The notes: generated by a model not told the origin, from the letters alone. A stretch of DNA of 64,000 nt from Thunnus maccoyii (GCF_910596095.1 NC_056533.1:28928662-28992661); one strand, 5' to 3'. Counted from the first letter of the stretch, positions 47,537 through 60,700 are shown. Translations and numbers: made by a program.

Positions 47537-48635
47537 AAACTCAATACTTCTAAGTACGATCGATTCGTTGTTGGTTTGGCTCTGCACATGAGATTTGTTG
47601 ACAATGAGAAAAATATAGAACATTGCCAGCCATACCCTTTAATATGTACTAATAAGGCATTGATTACTGACCCAATGTCCTCTTAAATTTCCATAAACAA
47701 CTTCAAATATACAGAATTTTTTTTTTCTTTCTGTCTCACATAGTTTAAGCAAAAACAGGATGCCTTCGTCTTCCTGTCTGCTCTATTGGTTCAAATGAAA
47801 ATATACATGTACTTTGCATTATCATAAAATCTTGACATGTTGACTACAGTTTAAAATGAAGATATGTGTATTTGAACACTGTCTGGCCAGTAAGACGTCA
47901 TAATGATGACCCAACACAGCCAGAGTTAAAAACAAACAATGTGTGAAGTTGAAGTGCAGATTTTAAGAGTACTGGCCAAATCCAAAGCACAGTATTTGTT
48001 AATGACTGATAGTTGGGCCTTTTGGTTTGGCCAGTACTAGATGGTAACTGTCTGCATACACCCTTTAATTAGATCCAGTTTTCTGAAATTGTTTGCACAT
48101 GCCTGAGAGATGATGTAATGCATATGACTCCATCCCTCTCTGGGCTTCCTGTGCCAGAGTTCTGCGGTGAACTGCTGTTAGAGAAAACACTGGGTGGTGG
48201 TGGTGGTGGTGGGGGGGGGGGGGGGGCTCAATGACTCAAGTGTTTCCACTCTATGAGAGCCGAGAGAACGAGAACAGCAGGTTTATGTCATGTCTGTTAA
48301 TCGCACCAGAAGGCATCATTTCAAAGGAAAAAATCCAAACTAGAATCAGAATCTGACAGTAAAATATACAGTAATGTGGCTTATATAAGTACAGTACATC
48401 TGGTCCCTCAGACTGTGACTATTAATAAACACTGCTCCTCCGCACAAGGAAAAAAATAGACTATAACTAACAGCTTCTAGTCCCATGTCTTTATTTGAGG
48501 TTGATGTTCAAAGCACTCATAATTAGTGTGTTTAGTACTAAGTGAAAGAGGGGACAGTCTATTAAAGCAGAAGAAGCTTTATAGCAGATATTCATGGCTC
48601 ATATACATAGATAGCAGCTTGCATGCTTATTGAAC
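47537..48635. other. Intergenic, no gene recognised
   Basis: AT-rich sequence without a credible frame. It includes the (TGG)n/poly-G tract at 48191-48226. Confidence 0.55.
48191..48226. repeat. (TGG)n followed by G16
   Basis: GGGTGGTGG-type repeats lead into an uninterrupted run of 16 G. It can form a G-quadruplex and is a likely site of length error in sequencing. Confidence 0.92.
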
Positions 48636-48639
48636 CTAT

Positions 48640-49546
48640 ATTACAGAAGTGAAAATAGTAGTGCTTTCCATCAAACAGCAATGCCTGCTAAAGTAATGAA
48701 GTAGGGAAGGCAAGGCAAGTTTAGCTTCTCCATATTTTGTTTTTACTCTGGGGACAGAAAGCAGACCTGTTCCAGAAGACGTAAGAGGTCTAGATGGTTC
48801 ATAACATAGCAGCAGATCAGAAATGTATTTTGGCCCTAAACCATTCAGTGCTTTATAAACCAACAGCAGTATTTTAAAATCAAGTCTTTGACAGGCAAGA
48901 AGCCAGTCTAAAGATTTGAGAGCTGGAGTGATATGATACACTTTCTTAGTCTTAGTGAGGACTCGAGCAGCAGCGTTTTGAATCAGCTACAGCTGTCTGA
49001 TCGATTTTTTAGGGAGACCTGTGAAGACACCATTACAGTAGTCAAGTCTATTGAAGATAAAGGCATGGACAAGTTTTTCCAAATGCTGCTGAGACATAAG
49101 TCCTTTAATTCGTGATATATAGTCTTTTGGTGATAGTAGGCTGACTTTGTAACTGTCTTAATGTAGCTGTTGAAATTCAGGTCTGAGTCCATGGCTACAC
49201 CAAGATTTCTTGTTTGGTTTGTAGTTTTTACCATCACTGATTGAAGCTGAGTGCTGACTTTTGATCATTCTTCCATGGCTCCAAAAACAATTACTTCAGT
49301 TTTATCTTTGTTTAATTGAAGAAGATTCTGGCACATCCAATCGTTGATTTCTTCAATGCACATAATCAGTGCTATTTTAGTATTGGACCATAGTCCCCTG
49401 GTGATATGGTTATGTAAATTTGTGTATCATCTGCATAACTGTGGTAACATATTTTGTTGTTTTCCATAATCTGAGCCAGTGGGAGCATATAGATGTTGAA
49501 CAGAAGAGGCCCCAGAATGGAGCCTTGGGGAACTCTGCATGTCATT
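48640..49546 (-). mobile_element. 5'-truncated LINE (non-LTR retrotransposon) fragment
   Basis: On the minus strand the conceptual product shows reverse-transcriptase landmarks in order: [12 protein letters not shown] near 49497-49540, the catalytic YADDT at 49437-49423, TTNQTRNLGVAMDSDLN at about 49228-49178, and the C-terminal DFKILLLVYKALNGLGPKYI near 48880-48815. Frames are broken several times and everything upstream of the palm region is missing. This is typical of a 5'-truncated, dead L2/Rex/jockey-group element; the exact clade is not settled. Confidence 0.9.
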
Positions 49547-52500
49547 TTTGTCCGCTAGTAATGATAAATCATGATAATCTCTTTAGCACTTTGATATGGG
49601 CAGTCTGATTAGATGTGATATTAATGCAGCTGCTGATCAGGAGTTGGGATTAGGTGAAGCCCAGGCAGTGATGCTGGCAAAGAATAGCCTGACTTGTCTC
49701 CATGTGAATTGGGGAGATGCTAAAAGGCAGCAGTTACACATTTACAGATTTGAACTTGTGTCTTCACACCCGCTCTTAAAATTTTTTGCTGACATGTTTA
49801 TGTTGGAACCCTTTACATCACCATGGCGTCATATCAGTGCTTTCCCTCCAAACATCACTCACCAAACTCTGCCTTTCCCCTCCTCTCCCTCACCTTGCCT
49901 TCACACAGGGGCTTTGTTATTGAACAGGTATGTTCACCTGCAGTCCCAGTTCATTTCCCTTCAGAATGTGCGAGAATGTAGTGAGTCAGCCCTGCAAACC
50001 CCAAACAAAGCAGCAGTCCATATCTATCATGACCTCAGCTCTTGGTAAATAAAAGCTCACAGATTACAAGGGCGAGGAGAGAATGGGAAGGACATTTGTA
50101 CTGTGCTGCATTCACAATCTGCCAAGCAAAAGGTGTGTGTCAATCAGTAAACCAATAGAAATATGTTTTTGTTAGAGGGAGGCAGGTGAAACACTGATTT
50201 TACCCTGTAATTTTTAAGTATGGAAGAAATTAAAAACAAAAGATGTATTCAACTGACTTCTTTTCATTGCTAAAGCCCTTCAGAATGAGAGCTGACGTGT
50301 TACTAGAACCAGGAAAACCAATGCTGGGGTGCTCCAAACACTATCTCATACTTGGCGGGTTTATGTAATTGTCCTAAATGAAAACAGTGAAATCTAAGAA
50401 AGAAGTATAGAAGAAGAATAAGCAACATCTGTGAATATGTGTTTGATCTGATCTAATCTACACCTGTGCAAGTTTGGTCAATCTTTGGTGTAGTTAGCAG
50501 ACTGATCACCGTTTACATAAGAGATGATGATGAAGATACTGTTACTTCTTTAACATTTGAGTCCAGGGAAGATGTATGACAAGCCATGAATAGCCCTAAT
50601 GACTAAAAAGTGCTTGTAGCCTTTAACTTGAATAACAGCTGTGTTTATTACAAGGCAGTCAAAATAATGTATATATATATATATATTTATATATATTTGT
50701 ATATATGTAATATTCCTTCCTTGTGTATTAAAAATAGTAAGTAATCTTTCCCTCATAATGTCAAACACAATCTGCCAAGTGAAACAGTCAGTGCAGTCCC
50801 TGTTTGGAGTGGAAAAGTAATCATTAGCAATGCTTTAGAACGGCGACTGGCTCTTGAAATCTTTTCTGTGGGCTTGATTGTAATAAAAACTGTTTAAACC
50901 CCTAAAGCGTTACTTTCCGTTATATGTAGAGGCTGTTCACTCCAGCATCTTGTCGCTCAGTAAAATGAAAACATGCTGTTCTGTGATTGTTTGAAACCTG
51001 GTACGTTGTTCTTTCATAATGGCTCTGGTTGTGAAATATGTATGGATAAACAGTCTGTCTGTATAAACCGAATCAAACCAAACCAACAAGTTCCTTTAAA
51101 CAGAGAAAACGCATTCTTCTAAAATGTGGTGGGCACTTTTACAAAATATCACAAAATAGGCATGCTGAACTGCCCTGCAAATGCATGGAGTTCCTCAAAA
51201 CTGAATTGACAGACTGAAATTCAATTCAATCCTTGTTTATTTTGATGAAATTCCACACCAAATCAGAACTCAGATAAATTAAAAATAAGAATACATATAA
51301 CCACTACTTATTTTGCAAATGTGCTGGAAAGACAAGACTGCTCCATCTTTTAATTTATTTCTTGATCAAACATCTTCTTCCTCTAGAGAAGCTTCATTGG
51401 AAACAAAATGTGGACAGATGTTCTGTGATTTTTGGTCACCATTTATCTTGTATTTGGAAAATGCAAAATGCAAAGAAGAGAAGATGTTTTTTGATAAGAA
51501 ATAGTGTTTAATGGACTTTTTATAAAGACATAATTTTGGCTTACTGTATACAACTGAAGCACTGTTTTTCTTTTGTTTCTTTTTGTTTTTCTGTTGTTTT
51601 TTGTGGGCTGGGGTGAGAGTAATGATGAAAAGTATGGACTGCATTGTTTGTATTATCTACTATTTTGAACGTTGTAGGATTGACTGATGACTCACTAGCA
51701 CCATCTGGTGCTTGAAAATATTATGAGAGCTGACAAAGGCGCAACACCCCAGTTCTCCTGTAGGGGTCAGAAGAAGATAGCTGTTCAGGGGAAAATAAAA
51801 AACATCACTGTAATAGACAGTAGGTGTCTCATGATGATCAAGTTATCTAGGGCAGACTGATTACTTAAACCTCATAAGGATAGACATTTCAGTGTGTTGT
51901 AATCATTAGACAACAGTGTAACACTGCATGATTTGACAATTGTGAACTAATAAACCACTTGTGTATACTTGGAACAAAAATGCTCCCATCTGATTTATTT
52001 CATCAACCCATTTTTTTCTCCTTCAACAATCAGACTGAAGTTAACTGAAGCCCCTCTCATCACAATAAAACTTATATTCCTGCAGGCTAAATGAGATGTG
52101 CCCTGCTGCCTCCTCAGCAAGGATGAAGAAGTGATGGTGAGAGTGATATGGCACTGATTATAATTTCTTCTCTCCTGACCTGTGGGTGCTATTGGATCAG
52201 GAAGCAGCTCAAGAGATTGTTGTCATGGTTACGTCGTGGCAGATGAATCACGGAGCTGCTGCTTATCCTCCCTCTTTTCCTCTTGTCTTTGTGTCCTTTG
52301 TTTATATTTGTCTATAAGAGAAAGAGAGGGTGGGGCAATGCAAGTGAAGTAATCCGATTCCTATTGTGGGTCAGTCTTCCGGAGCAGTCTCCTGTTGTTG
52401 TTTTTACTGCTTTTATCCTAGGAGCTCACTGAAAGAAAGAAAAAAACTTTTGTTGGAAAAGAATTGGATGACAACAGATTTTTCCTCCACAAAAAATCAG

Positions 52501-53702
52501 TGATTTATGCCTCAGGAACTGACATGTACCTACTTGAATTGGGTAAGTTTAGATCAAAGATGTGGAGCAAGTATGACATAAATAATGAACTGATTTGCAG
52601 TTCAATCTAAAAAGTGTCATCTCACATTGAGAACATCATGTATAATTAATGAGTTGAGCTCCCTCCTCCTGGTCCCTCTTTGTACTCTTAATGATCTGAT
52701 TTCCATTAGAAAATGCCAGTGACAGTGAGATTACCACATGACCATCTTTAGCCAAGAGAGACTCATTTAATAAATTAATCATTCAGAGATCATGAATCCA
52801 CTTGTTGCTTTACAATATTTGTTCCTCAGTGAAGTAGATTTCATGAAGGTACATTCTGTGTATCCCAAAGTGGCACCTGCAGTCTTTGTGTTCCCGTCAA
52901 ACAACACATTACTACATCTCACCACCACTACATTGAAATTACCTAGTATGTTAATAATTTTTGTGCCATTATTGCTTCCCTCTTCCACCACTTTGTTTGC
53001 AGAAGTAATCACACGGCACACAGTAAATCAAAAAGGAGAAAACAACTTTCAGTGCCATTCTGGATCCTGAATAAACATGGACCATCCCAGGTGCACAGAC
53101 GATGGAGACAGGAGGCACAGAAAATTTCCACCAGCTACTATCCAGTAATGAATACATGATGAGAAGAGTGCTGTCCTTCATGAGTTCACGGCTATCACGT
53201 AATTTATTTAACCAGGATTTATCTTGTTATTCATTTATGGTCTTTTATCTGCAGCTCTGCAATGATTAACTGGCCTGTTGCTTCTCATTTTACAGTATCC
53301 TCAAAGAATTGAGTCCTCACACTCAGACTGCATGGTTGATATCTGATAATAATAAAAGATACACAGGTTTCCCTTGCACCACATTTAAAATAAAAGATTA
53401 GTTAATAGAGACTTAATTGCATCTCAACCTGTTCAATGTAGTCGTTTATTTAGCTATCATCTGTGTCATATATGAAAAACATGTATTTACTGAGGAATGG
53501 GAATTGACAATGTAATTACTGTAACCAAACAGCAACTTAAAATTAGTTTACATTCAAAATCCCTTCATATGGTTCAAAATGTGATTTTGATAGAGGCAAT
53601 ATGGACTTTAAATAAACTGCGATTAAAATTTTACATTAAAACAGAAGTCTTCCACATCGTGGCTCAACACCAAGGAAGCATATCTAAAACCTTATTCAAT
53701 AC
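49547..53702. other. Intergenic, no gene recognised
   Basis: It holds a chance-length open frame at 49596-50048, an (AT)n run at 50670-50708, and overlapping open frames on both strands at 52779-53181. None shows a known domain or splice support. Confidence 0.5.
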
Positions 53703-54020
53703 CAGTGGAAGAAGAAGTCAGATCATTTAAGTACCAATACAGCACTGTAAAAATACTCCATTACAAGTAAAAGTCCTGCATGAAAAATCCTACTTAACTA
53801 AAAGTACATCAGTATCAGCAGCAAAATGTATTTCAAAGTATTAAAGTGAAGGTAGTGATTCGGTCCCTCTGACTGATATATTATTATATATGACATCATT
53901 ATATTATTAATACTGAAGCATCAGTGTGTAAGCAGCATGTTACTGTTGTAGCTGTTGGAGGCGGAGCTAGTTTGAGCTACTTTATATACAGTTAGCTAGT
54001 TTAGTCCGGTGGTTCCCAAC
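53703..54020 (-). mobile_element. hAT-like MITE, partial copy A (reversed)
   Basis: It starts CAGTGGAAGAAGAAGTCAGA and reads TAAAAATACTCCATTACAAG, AAAAGTCCTGCATGAAAAAT, TGTGTAAGCAGCATGTTACT and GGAGCTAGTTTGAGCTAC. This is the reverse of the common fish hAT MITE seen at 56000. At its inner end GTTAGCTAGTTTAG meets GGTGGTTCCCAACC, the same junction as copy B. Confidence 0.8.
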
Positions 54021-55240
54021 CTAAGTGGTTTCAAATGCTTGAATGGTGAATGAACCTTTTGTTATTCTTCAATTCTAAAAACAAAGGTGAATGGTTTGTT
54101 TGTATGACTGATGTATTTCAGGGAATATGGAATATTTTCAGTTTGGTGAATCAACAGTCAGTTCCTCATTTGACAGACTTCTGACACCAATGTCCCGGCT
54201 TGGGAAATCCCATATGTATTTTTTTTTATGTGGTGATAATGGAAAACATGTTGTTTTCATGCACAGCAGGTCATGAGACTGTTCATCTCACAGATCCAAA
54301 AGTCAGCCAGCATTTAGCAGCATTGGCTCCAGATGCCACATGCAATGGTTAGTGATCACAGTGACCTGCTGAATGTTTCTACCCAATGTGAAAGGATCTC
54401 TCCACTCCTTCATTATCACAACAAAAGTGAGTTAACAAGATGCTCAATCTCAGACCAAAAGACCTGGAGCCCTTTCAGTGTAGCCATGTAATGAGGAACT
54501 TTTTTTACAAATATTATTATTATTTATTTATTTTACAGCTGTTTTACAAGGCCAGTGCAATTAAGAGCAAGTAGTTTATCTACGAGAAGGGATAATGAGC
54601 ATAAATTTGACTCCACATTATTGGGCCAGCTTTGTATTAGTTATCAGTAATTGGTTTGTGGTAAATTCATTATGTGCAGTTTTATTTAGTAAAATGTACC
54701 ATGTAAACACAATGTATAGACCTACTAAAACAATAAAGGCCTTAAAAGTAAATAAATCAAGGTGGACCCTCGAGACTGATGCAGGTGTTGCCTTAAGCCT
54801 TGTTGTTAACAAACAAAATTTGCATTTAATCAAATCACTAACTGGTCATTTGCCTGCTTTGACAATCATGACAATCCTGCTGTGATTGTCTTTTGGAAAT
54901 TGTCTCAAAGTGTAAGTAGAATTTAGGTACAAGATGTTGGCCCCACATTTGAATTTTTATAACTATGCTACATACAAAGGTAACAACAACAGCAACTCCC
55001 TTTCCATTCTTTCTTTGCCATATCTTCATAGTGTCATGAATATGGTTTCACTGGAATATCAGATTAATAGGTCATAGTTTTAGTAATATCACTGCTTGAA
55101 TTAGCTACACTTGCACTCATAAATACCTGAATTCTGAATATCTAAATTCTTAAAGTGGTACTCCCTGATGATTGGAAACAGACAGACAACCAAGGTTCAA
55201 ATAAGGCTACTGGGGCAGTTGGCTGAATAAAACTAGTCTA
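54021..55240. other. Intergenic, no gene recognised
   Basis: AT-rich; part of 54021-54220 may be the interior of the element nested in copy A, but I cannot define its far end. Confidence 0.45.
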
Positions 55241-55690
55241 TTTAAAGATCCCCTCCAGGACATGTTTTAAAACGTATATAAAATACTGTGCTTGAAACAA
55301 TAATGTGTGTCTGATATGTTTTTTCCAAAAAAAAAAAAAAAAGGTTCAACTGTTGAACACAAGACGTCTCCTACTTCAGTGTTAAGTCCATTCCCAGTGT
55401 ATGTGCACTGAAGGTTTCAGGTTTCCACATCACTTTTGTGTAAATTGAATATTGGACCATGATTGGTTTCCAAACTAAAGTTGTGATGTCACAAATCATG
55501 CTTGTAGGCCCAGCTTTTAAAATGGCATTTTGATCGAGCAAAGAGAAACTTTTCACTTTCAGCAGATGAATATGAAAACAGTCTTCTAGTGTTAATCTCT
55601 GCACATACATCATTCTGCACAGTGAAGCTCAAACATCCAACTGTAGGAACAAGAAGAAAAACACATTTTTGAGTGGAGGGGGACTTTAAA
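55241..55690. mobile_element. TTTAAAG-ended MITE, copy 1 of 2
   Basis: It begins TTTAAAGATCCCCTCC and ends GGAGGGGGACTTTAAA, a clear inverted pair. Shared with 62112-62523 are GTGTCTGATATG, CATCATTCTGCACAGTGAAG, CTCAAACATCCAAC and TCAGCAGATGAAT. Confidence 0.85.
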
Positions 55691-55999
55691 GTTTGATACC
55701 ATAGCATAGCTAGAACAAGCTAAGCCAAGACATGCAAACATCAAATGTAGCTGCTTTATTGACAATAATATTGCTTAAATTAATGCCGATTTTCTGTACT
55801 GTACTGGTAGGTAACTTAACTTCATTGCAGAAAATACAAAATATAGCTAACGTTACAAGGAAATTATCAACTTTCTCTTTTGTTAGGAAAAGACAACGAT
55901 TAGATCTGGCAATTTGGAGTCTTACAAAGAAGCAATATTTTAATTGTAGTTTAAAACATGTTTTTTCAAGCATTTTTGCAGTTCATGTATGTTTGTTAT

Positions 56000-56600
56000 C
56001 AGTAGTGGAAAGTAACTAAATACATTTACTAAAGTACTGTAGTTAAGTACAGTTTTGAGGTACTTGAGGTACATTTCAGAGGGAAATATTCTACTCCACT
56101 ACATTTATTTGACAGTTTTAGTTACTTTTCAGATGAAGATTTGACACAATGGATAATATAATAAACTTTTAAAATACAACACATTGTTAAAGATTAAACC
56201 AGTGGTTTCCAACCTTTTGATGTCTTATAAAAAGCAGTGTGTAGTCGGGGTCACATTTCAGATGTCTATGAGTTGTTAACAGCTCCACCAAATAGTGATT
56301 TTTCCCTCTAAACTTCTCACATGGTTTAATTTCAAGAGATGTTCAAATGATCCAATATTTCACCAAAAATCAAAGATCAGAGAAAAAGTCCAAAAACTGA
56401 AAACACATTTGTGTGTATTTCTTCTTTCCTCTCCCATTAATCATCTTACGACCCCTCAGATTTATCTGGTGACCCTTTGGAGGGGCCTGACCCCTAGGTT
56501 GGGAACCACTGGGCTAAACTAGCTAACTGTATAAAGTAGTTCAAACTAGCTCCACCTCCAGCAGCTACAACGGTAACATGCTGCTTACACACTGATGTTT
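56000..56600 (+). mobile_element. hAT-like MITE, copy B, carrying a nested element
   Basis: It starts CAGTAGTGGAAAGTAACTAA and reads TTGAGGTACTTGAGGTACAT, ACTCCACTACATTTATTTGA, GACAGTTTTAGTTACTTTTC; after the nested insertion (56200-56511) it resumes with CTAACTGTATAAAGTAGTTC and CAGCTACAACGGTAACATGC. These are the successive blocks of the familiar percomorph hAT MITE; its far end is lost. Confidence 0.85.
56200..56511. mobile_element. Nested hAT-type element inside MITE copy B
   Basis: 312 bp with inverted ends CAGTGGTTTCCAACC and GGTTGGGAACCACTG, flanked by 8-bp near-duplicates GATTAAAC (56192-56199) and GGCTAAAC (56512-56519), matching 6 of 8. Eight-base target duplications and CAGTG ends are hAT hallmarks. 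Confidence 0.85.
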
Positions 56601-57324
56601 GGTTAGCTAGGAAAACTCATTTTCATAGCTGTTTGTAGTTTTGTCATTTTGTGGTGGCGTTACATATAATACTGACAATGCCTTTATAACGTAATGGCCT
56701 TTGCTCAACCATTGTGTGATCTCTCTCTCACTGTGTGTGGCCTATGAACCTATAGGGGCAAGTTTATGCATGTGTGTGTACTCTGTCACACAAACACAGG
56801 ACAAATTTGAGTTTTAGACCTGTGTGTCAGTGTATGTGTGAGGGTGTCTATCTTTGTGACGATACGCACCAAACAGGATGTTGGTGCTGTCGTTCTCATT
56901 ATAAATAGCTGTGATTCAGCAACTTAGAAAACATATATATGGATGAGGTTGTGTATGAACATTAGTGTTGTAGTATGAGAGGTAAGTAAAATAGTTACCT
57001 ACTGAAAAGAGATGGTAACCCTAAAATAAAAACGATCATTATCAGACTGGAAAAAATGTGTTTATAGACAAACTATATGGTTACAATAGCTTTTTGCAGC
57101 CAGAGCATGATGTGCTTGGTCTTATTCCATAGAGCTGATTATATCCGCCCCATAACTGAGTTTAATCCTAACAAGTCACCAGTATCATGTTCACTTTCTC
57201 ACGTCTATAAAAAACTAAATTTCATGAAAATCGGTTCAGAATTAAACGAGTTGCAGTCGACTTTGTAGTGAAGTCTGCAGCTCTCAATACACGTTGTATT
57301 TGTTTACTAGCAGAGATTTACCGC
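56601..57324. other. Intergenic upstream of lysmd2
   Basis: AT-rich sequence without a recognised gene or repeat boundary. Confidence 0.5.
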
Positions 57325-57789
57325 CCCAATATGGCGACCGCGCAGACGCATAGCGGCGACGTACATCTATATTGCGAAAAACCGCCCCGCTCTGCCTCTG
57401 ATTGGCTAGTACTCGTTGCCTTCGTTAGTTAGATTGGTTAGATTTAGACATGAGGCGTAACAATATCAGGGTCAGAGCCAATCAGAAGCCGAGAAGGACG
57501 GGTCTTCGTAGAACACTTCCTGACCGGACCAACATTCATGGACTGGACGCGCGGACGTTCTTTACGTCTTTACGTCTACGTAACAGATCTATGACAAAAG
57601 CGAACTGTGAGGTAGTGGTCCCCGAAACATGTCTCTTACTCCCTCAGCTGACAGGCACAATATGACCGCGGATGGGAATCTCCCTGCGGCGTAAATCACC
57701 GGGTTTTTTTTTATTACAGCGAGTCAGGTGGGGCGTTAAAACACACAGAGGCAATCGGGCTCTTTATTTATTCACGAGAAGATGGCGGA
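57325..57789 (+). promoter_or_regulatory. lysmd2: lysmd2 promoter / 5' UTR region
   Basis: GC- and CpG-rich compared with its surroundings. It has three CCAAT boxes (ATTGG at 57401-57405 and 57433-57437, CCAAT at 57478-57482), a GC box CCGCCCC at about 57382-57388, a YY1-like AATATGGCGAC at 57328-57338, and CRE-like TTTACGTC repeats at about 57559-57582. AAGATGGCGGA at 57779-57789 is a near-perfect YY1 site overlapping the start codon. No TATA box in a fixed position. Confidence 0.65.
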
Positions 57790-60700
57790 GTTCTCGCCCG
57801 TCCTGCCGATGCGGGATGGAGGAGGACGATTCGGCCAGCCCATCTTCCCTCGGTCCAGGTCCGGTTCCGAGTCAGAGAGCGAACTGTCCCAGAGCCTGGC
57901 CCGGACCAAGATCCGCTCCTACGGAAGCACAGCCAGCGTCACGGCCTCTCTGGGGGAGAAATACATAGAGCATCGGGTTACAGACAGTGATACTCTGCAA
58001 GGGATTGCTCTCAAATACGGTGTCACGGTAAGGTTGCCAAACAGCCACTGCGATGTTAGTTTACACTTTGATGTTCACCTTGACAAGAAGAAAGGATGGG
58101 ATATGAAATCAGAGTCATGCACTCTACCACTTTTAACAGATAAAATCACGCCTGTTGACTATCAATCATGTGAGCATCCTCTGTTGATCTGTCAACACAC
58201 CATGGTCTGATTCCCCTTTAAAGTCAATTCATACACCAAAATAAACTTGAGCTCTGAAGAAATGCTGTTGTAGCGTCTTGTAGGATGAAGTTGTGAGCAA
58301 ACACATTAAAGGATATGTTTGCATTTTTCCCCAAGTGTGTCTTAAAGCAGAAGTCAGGTGCTCAAATGAACACTGGCAATGTAAGTGATTCCATCTTTTT
58401 GTTACAATCCTTCCACTGCAGTTGGACAGGAAAACACAGTCAAGTTATTTGACTAACTCAGACAGCTGAGGCTTCATATTATTGTCAGATAAACTTTCAA
58501 ATACATATTTTCTCAAAACGAGGACTGTTGATTTTGGCCCCCCATCACTTACATTGTAAACACATTTGGAGAGGATCTTCTAATAGCCAGTATGAGCAGG
58601 CGGAATGATTACCGTGAGCAAAACTTGTTTAAATTTTCATTTGGGCACCTGATGATGTTTTAAGACAGACTTGAAAAGTGTTGAACCCATCCTCTAAGTC
58701 TTTTTTTCCGTTCTTCTTTTCATCATGTGCTTCCTGATTGAACTTTCATTTCAGATTTTCCAGTCATGCATACCATTTCATGCAGCTTTCAAAGTCAAAG
58801 CAGTTCAGACAGTTGAATGAAACTGAAAAGTTTATCAAGTCTGCTTGTTTACTCAACTTTCAACAGCTGGATTACCAACCAGGCAAAGTGGCAACTGCAC
58901 CAAGGGACCCAAGACCATCAGACCTCTTGGGCCCCCACATGCTCTGTGTTTCAATTGTACCTACGTAATTTGATTAATTGCACCACTAAAGTACAATATC
59001 TACTTACTTTATTAAATATTGGATATTGGCTCGCCTTCCACTGCTTCTATCCTGAGTACCTCCACATAAATATTGTATACAACATATAATGAAATATTAC
59101 CTCCTTTATGCATTTCAAAAACGTAAACAGCTGCCAACAAACCGAACAGAATCTCAAAGTATTGATTCAGTGAGTTTCAGTGGAGAGTTATGATGGTCTA
59201 AATGCAGTTTCAGATGCATTTTTCTCCAGTTAAGAAAGCATTTTTAAAGTAAAACTCTATTAAAGCACTGACTGTCAGGTGGACAAAATAACAGAGACAC
59301 CTTATATTTGTTGCTTAAAGTCAAGATGAAATGATTTTTTTTTAAACCCTTTTAGATCACATTCCCAGTCATATTGTGCACCTATTTAACAATATATCCC
59401 AAAAAACTACAATTCAGTCCATTTCTTTGTATTATATCAAAATGCAATCATGTGTTTTTTCCTGTAAAACAAAATATGACGTGTGCTTACGTAGGCTTGA
59501 ACCAAACAATTTCAACCAATAATATCATGTCATCCATCCATCAATCAAGTTTTAGCAGCACAGAGCTAAGATTCATTATGATACACCCACCTTTCAACAT
59601 TCAAATCAAATTCCTCACAACATCCCACCTGTCTATCCTTTTTCACTCGGAAATATGTCACAATACAATACGGGAGTTAGATAGTCTCATAATGCTGTTT
59701 CATCTGGACTTTAAGGTCATAGATGGCGGACACAGAACCAGAACAGTAATGATAGTAATCATGGTGGAGAGAAGCTGCTATTAACACTGTCCTTCTTGCT
59801 GTCACCCCGAAATGCCAGATGGAGCAAATCAAGAGAGCCAACAAGCTGTTCAGCAACGACTGCATCTTTCTAAAGAACAGCCTCAACATCCCCGTGGTGT
59901 CGGAGAAGCGCTCCATATTTAACGGACTGTCTCTGGAGTCTCCCGATGGGGACGGCGAAGCAGCGTGCCAGGAGACAGATACACCTTGTGTTATGTTGCA
60001 GGATATCGAGGGACCTTCACCACCCCCTTCCCCGCCCCCTGAGGACTCCAAACCCCCCCAGCCCCAACCAGAGGAGCTCTCAGCCAAAGACTTCTTACAC
60101 AGATTGGACTTGCAAATCAAACAGTCAAAGCAGGCAGCGCGTAGGCTGAAAGAAGAGGAAGTAAGGTGAGGTATTAAACAAGCCCCTGCCAAACCGCTGC
60201 TTGTTTCCTGCATGTGAGCGCCATGCACTCTTTTATACCAGGCTTGTGAAAGCTCCAGCACAGTCATTTTCTTTATGAATTTCTCTAAATTGAAATAAGT
60301 CAACAAGCTCAGTTCTTCCCTCATGGTCCAATCAGCCTTGTGCTTGTCATAAATGCTGAGTCATTTTTTTCTAGCCTGCCAAACTGGGAGTTAGTGTGAT
60401 TATATGTGTTAATGTGCACGCTTGCTTACAACACTCCTTTTCCCAAAAGCAGATGATCTTATCGCACAGACGTACATAATCTCAGCCTTGAAATGCTTCT
60501 AGGAAATTGGGCACAGTAGGTGAGTGTCTAAAGCTCAATCCAGAGGCACACAGACACAAAATGCAGAGGAGTGAAAATCTTCTCACAGAAGTAGGATGGA
60601 CTGAAGACAGGAATCAGGGGTTTTTTGCAGATCGGCTTCACTAGTCGGATGCCAGAGTTGTGCAACAGTCAAGTATTTAGCAGGAGATCAGGCTTGCTGA

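Noticed and set aside
49596..50048. 150-codon plus-strand open frame past the LINE fragment
   Set aside because: No recognisable domain, no neighbouring splice partners, and composition like random intergenic sequence.
50670..50708. (AT)n run considered as promoter TATA or origin
   Set aside because: A simple AT microsatellite in intergenic DNA with no gene start nearby.
52779..53181. Overlapping open frames on both strands
   Set aside because: I considered a retroelement fragment or small gene, but no motif on either strand is recognisable, so no call is made.
57672..57968. 98-codon frame overlapping the lysmd2 start
   Set aside because: A different frame of the CG-rich first exon; the lysmd2 frame from 57782 is the conserved one.
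59677..60324. 215-codon minus-strand open frame
   Set aside because: It is antisense to lysmd2 exon 2, whose plus-strand translation matches the family exactly; the length comes from the codon bias of the real exon.
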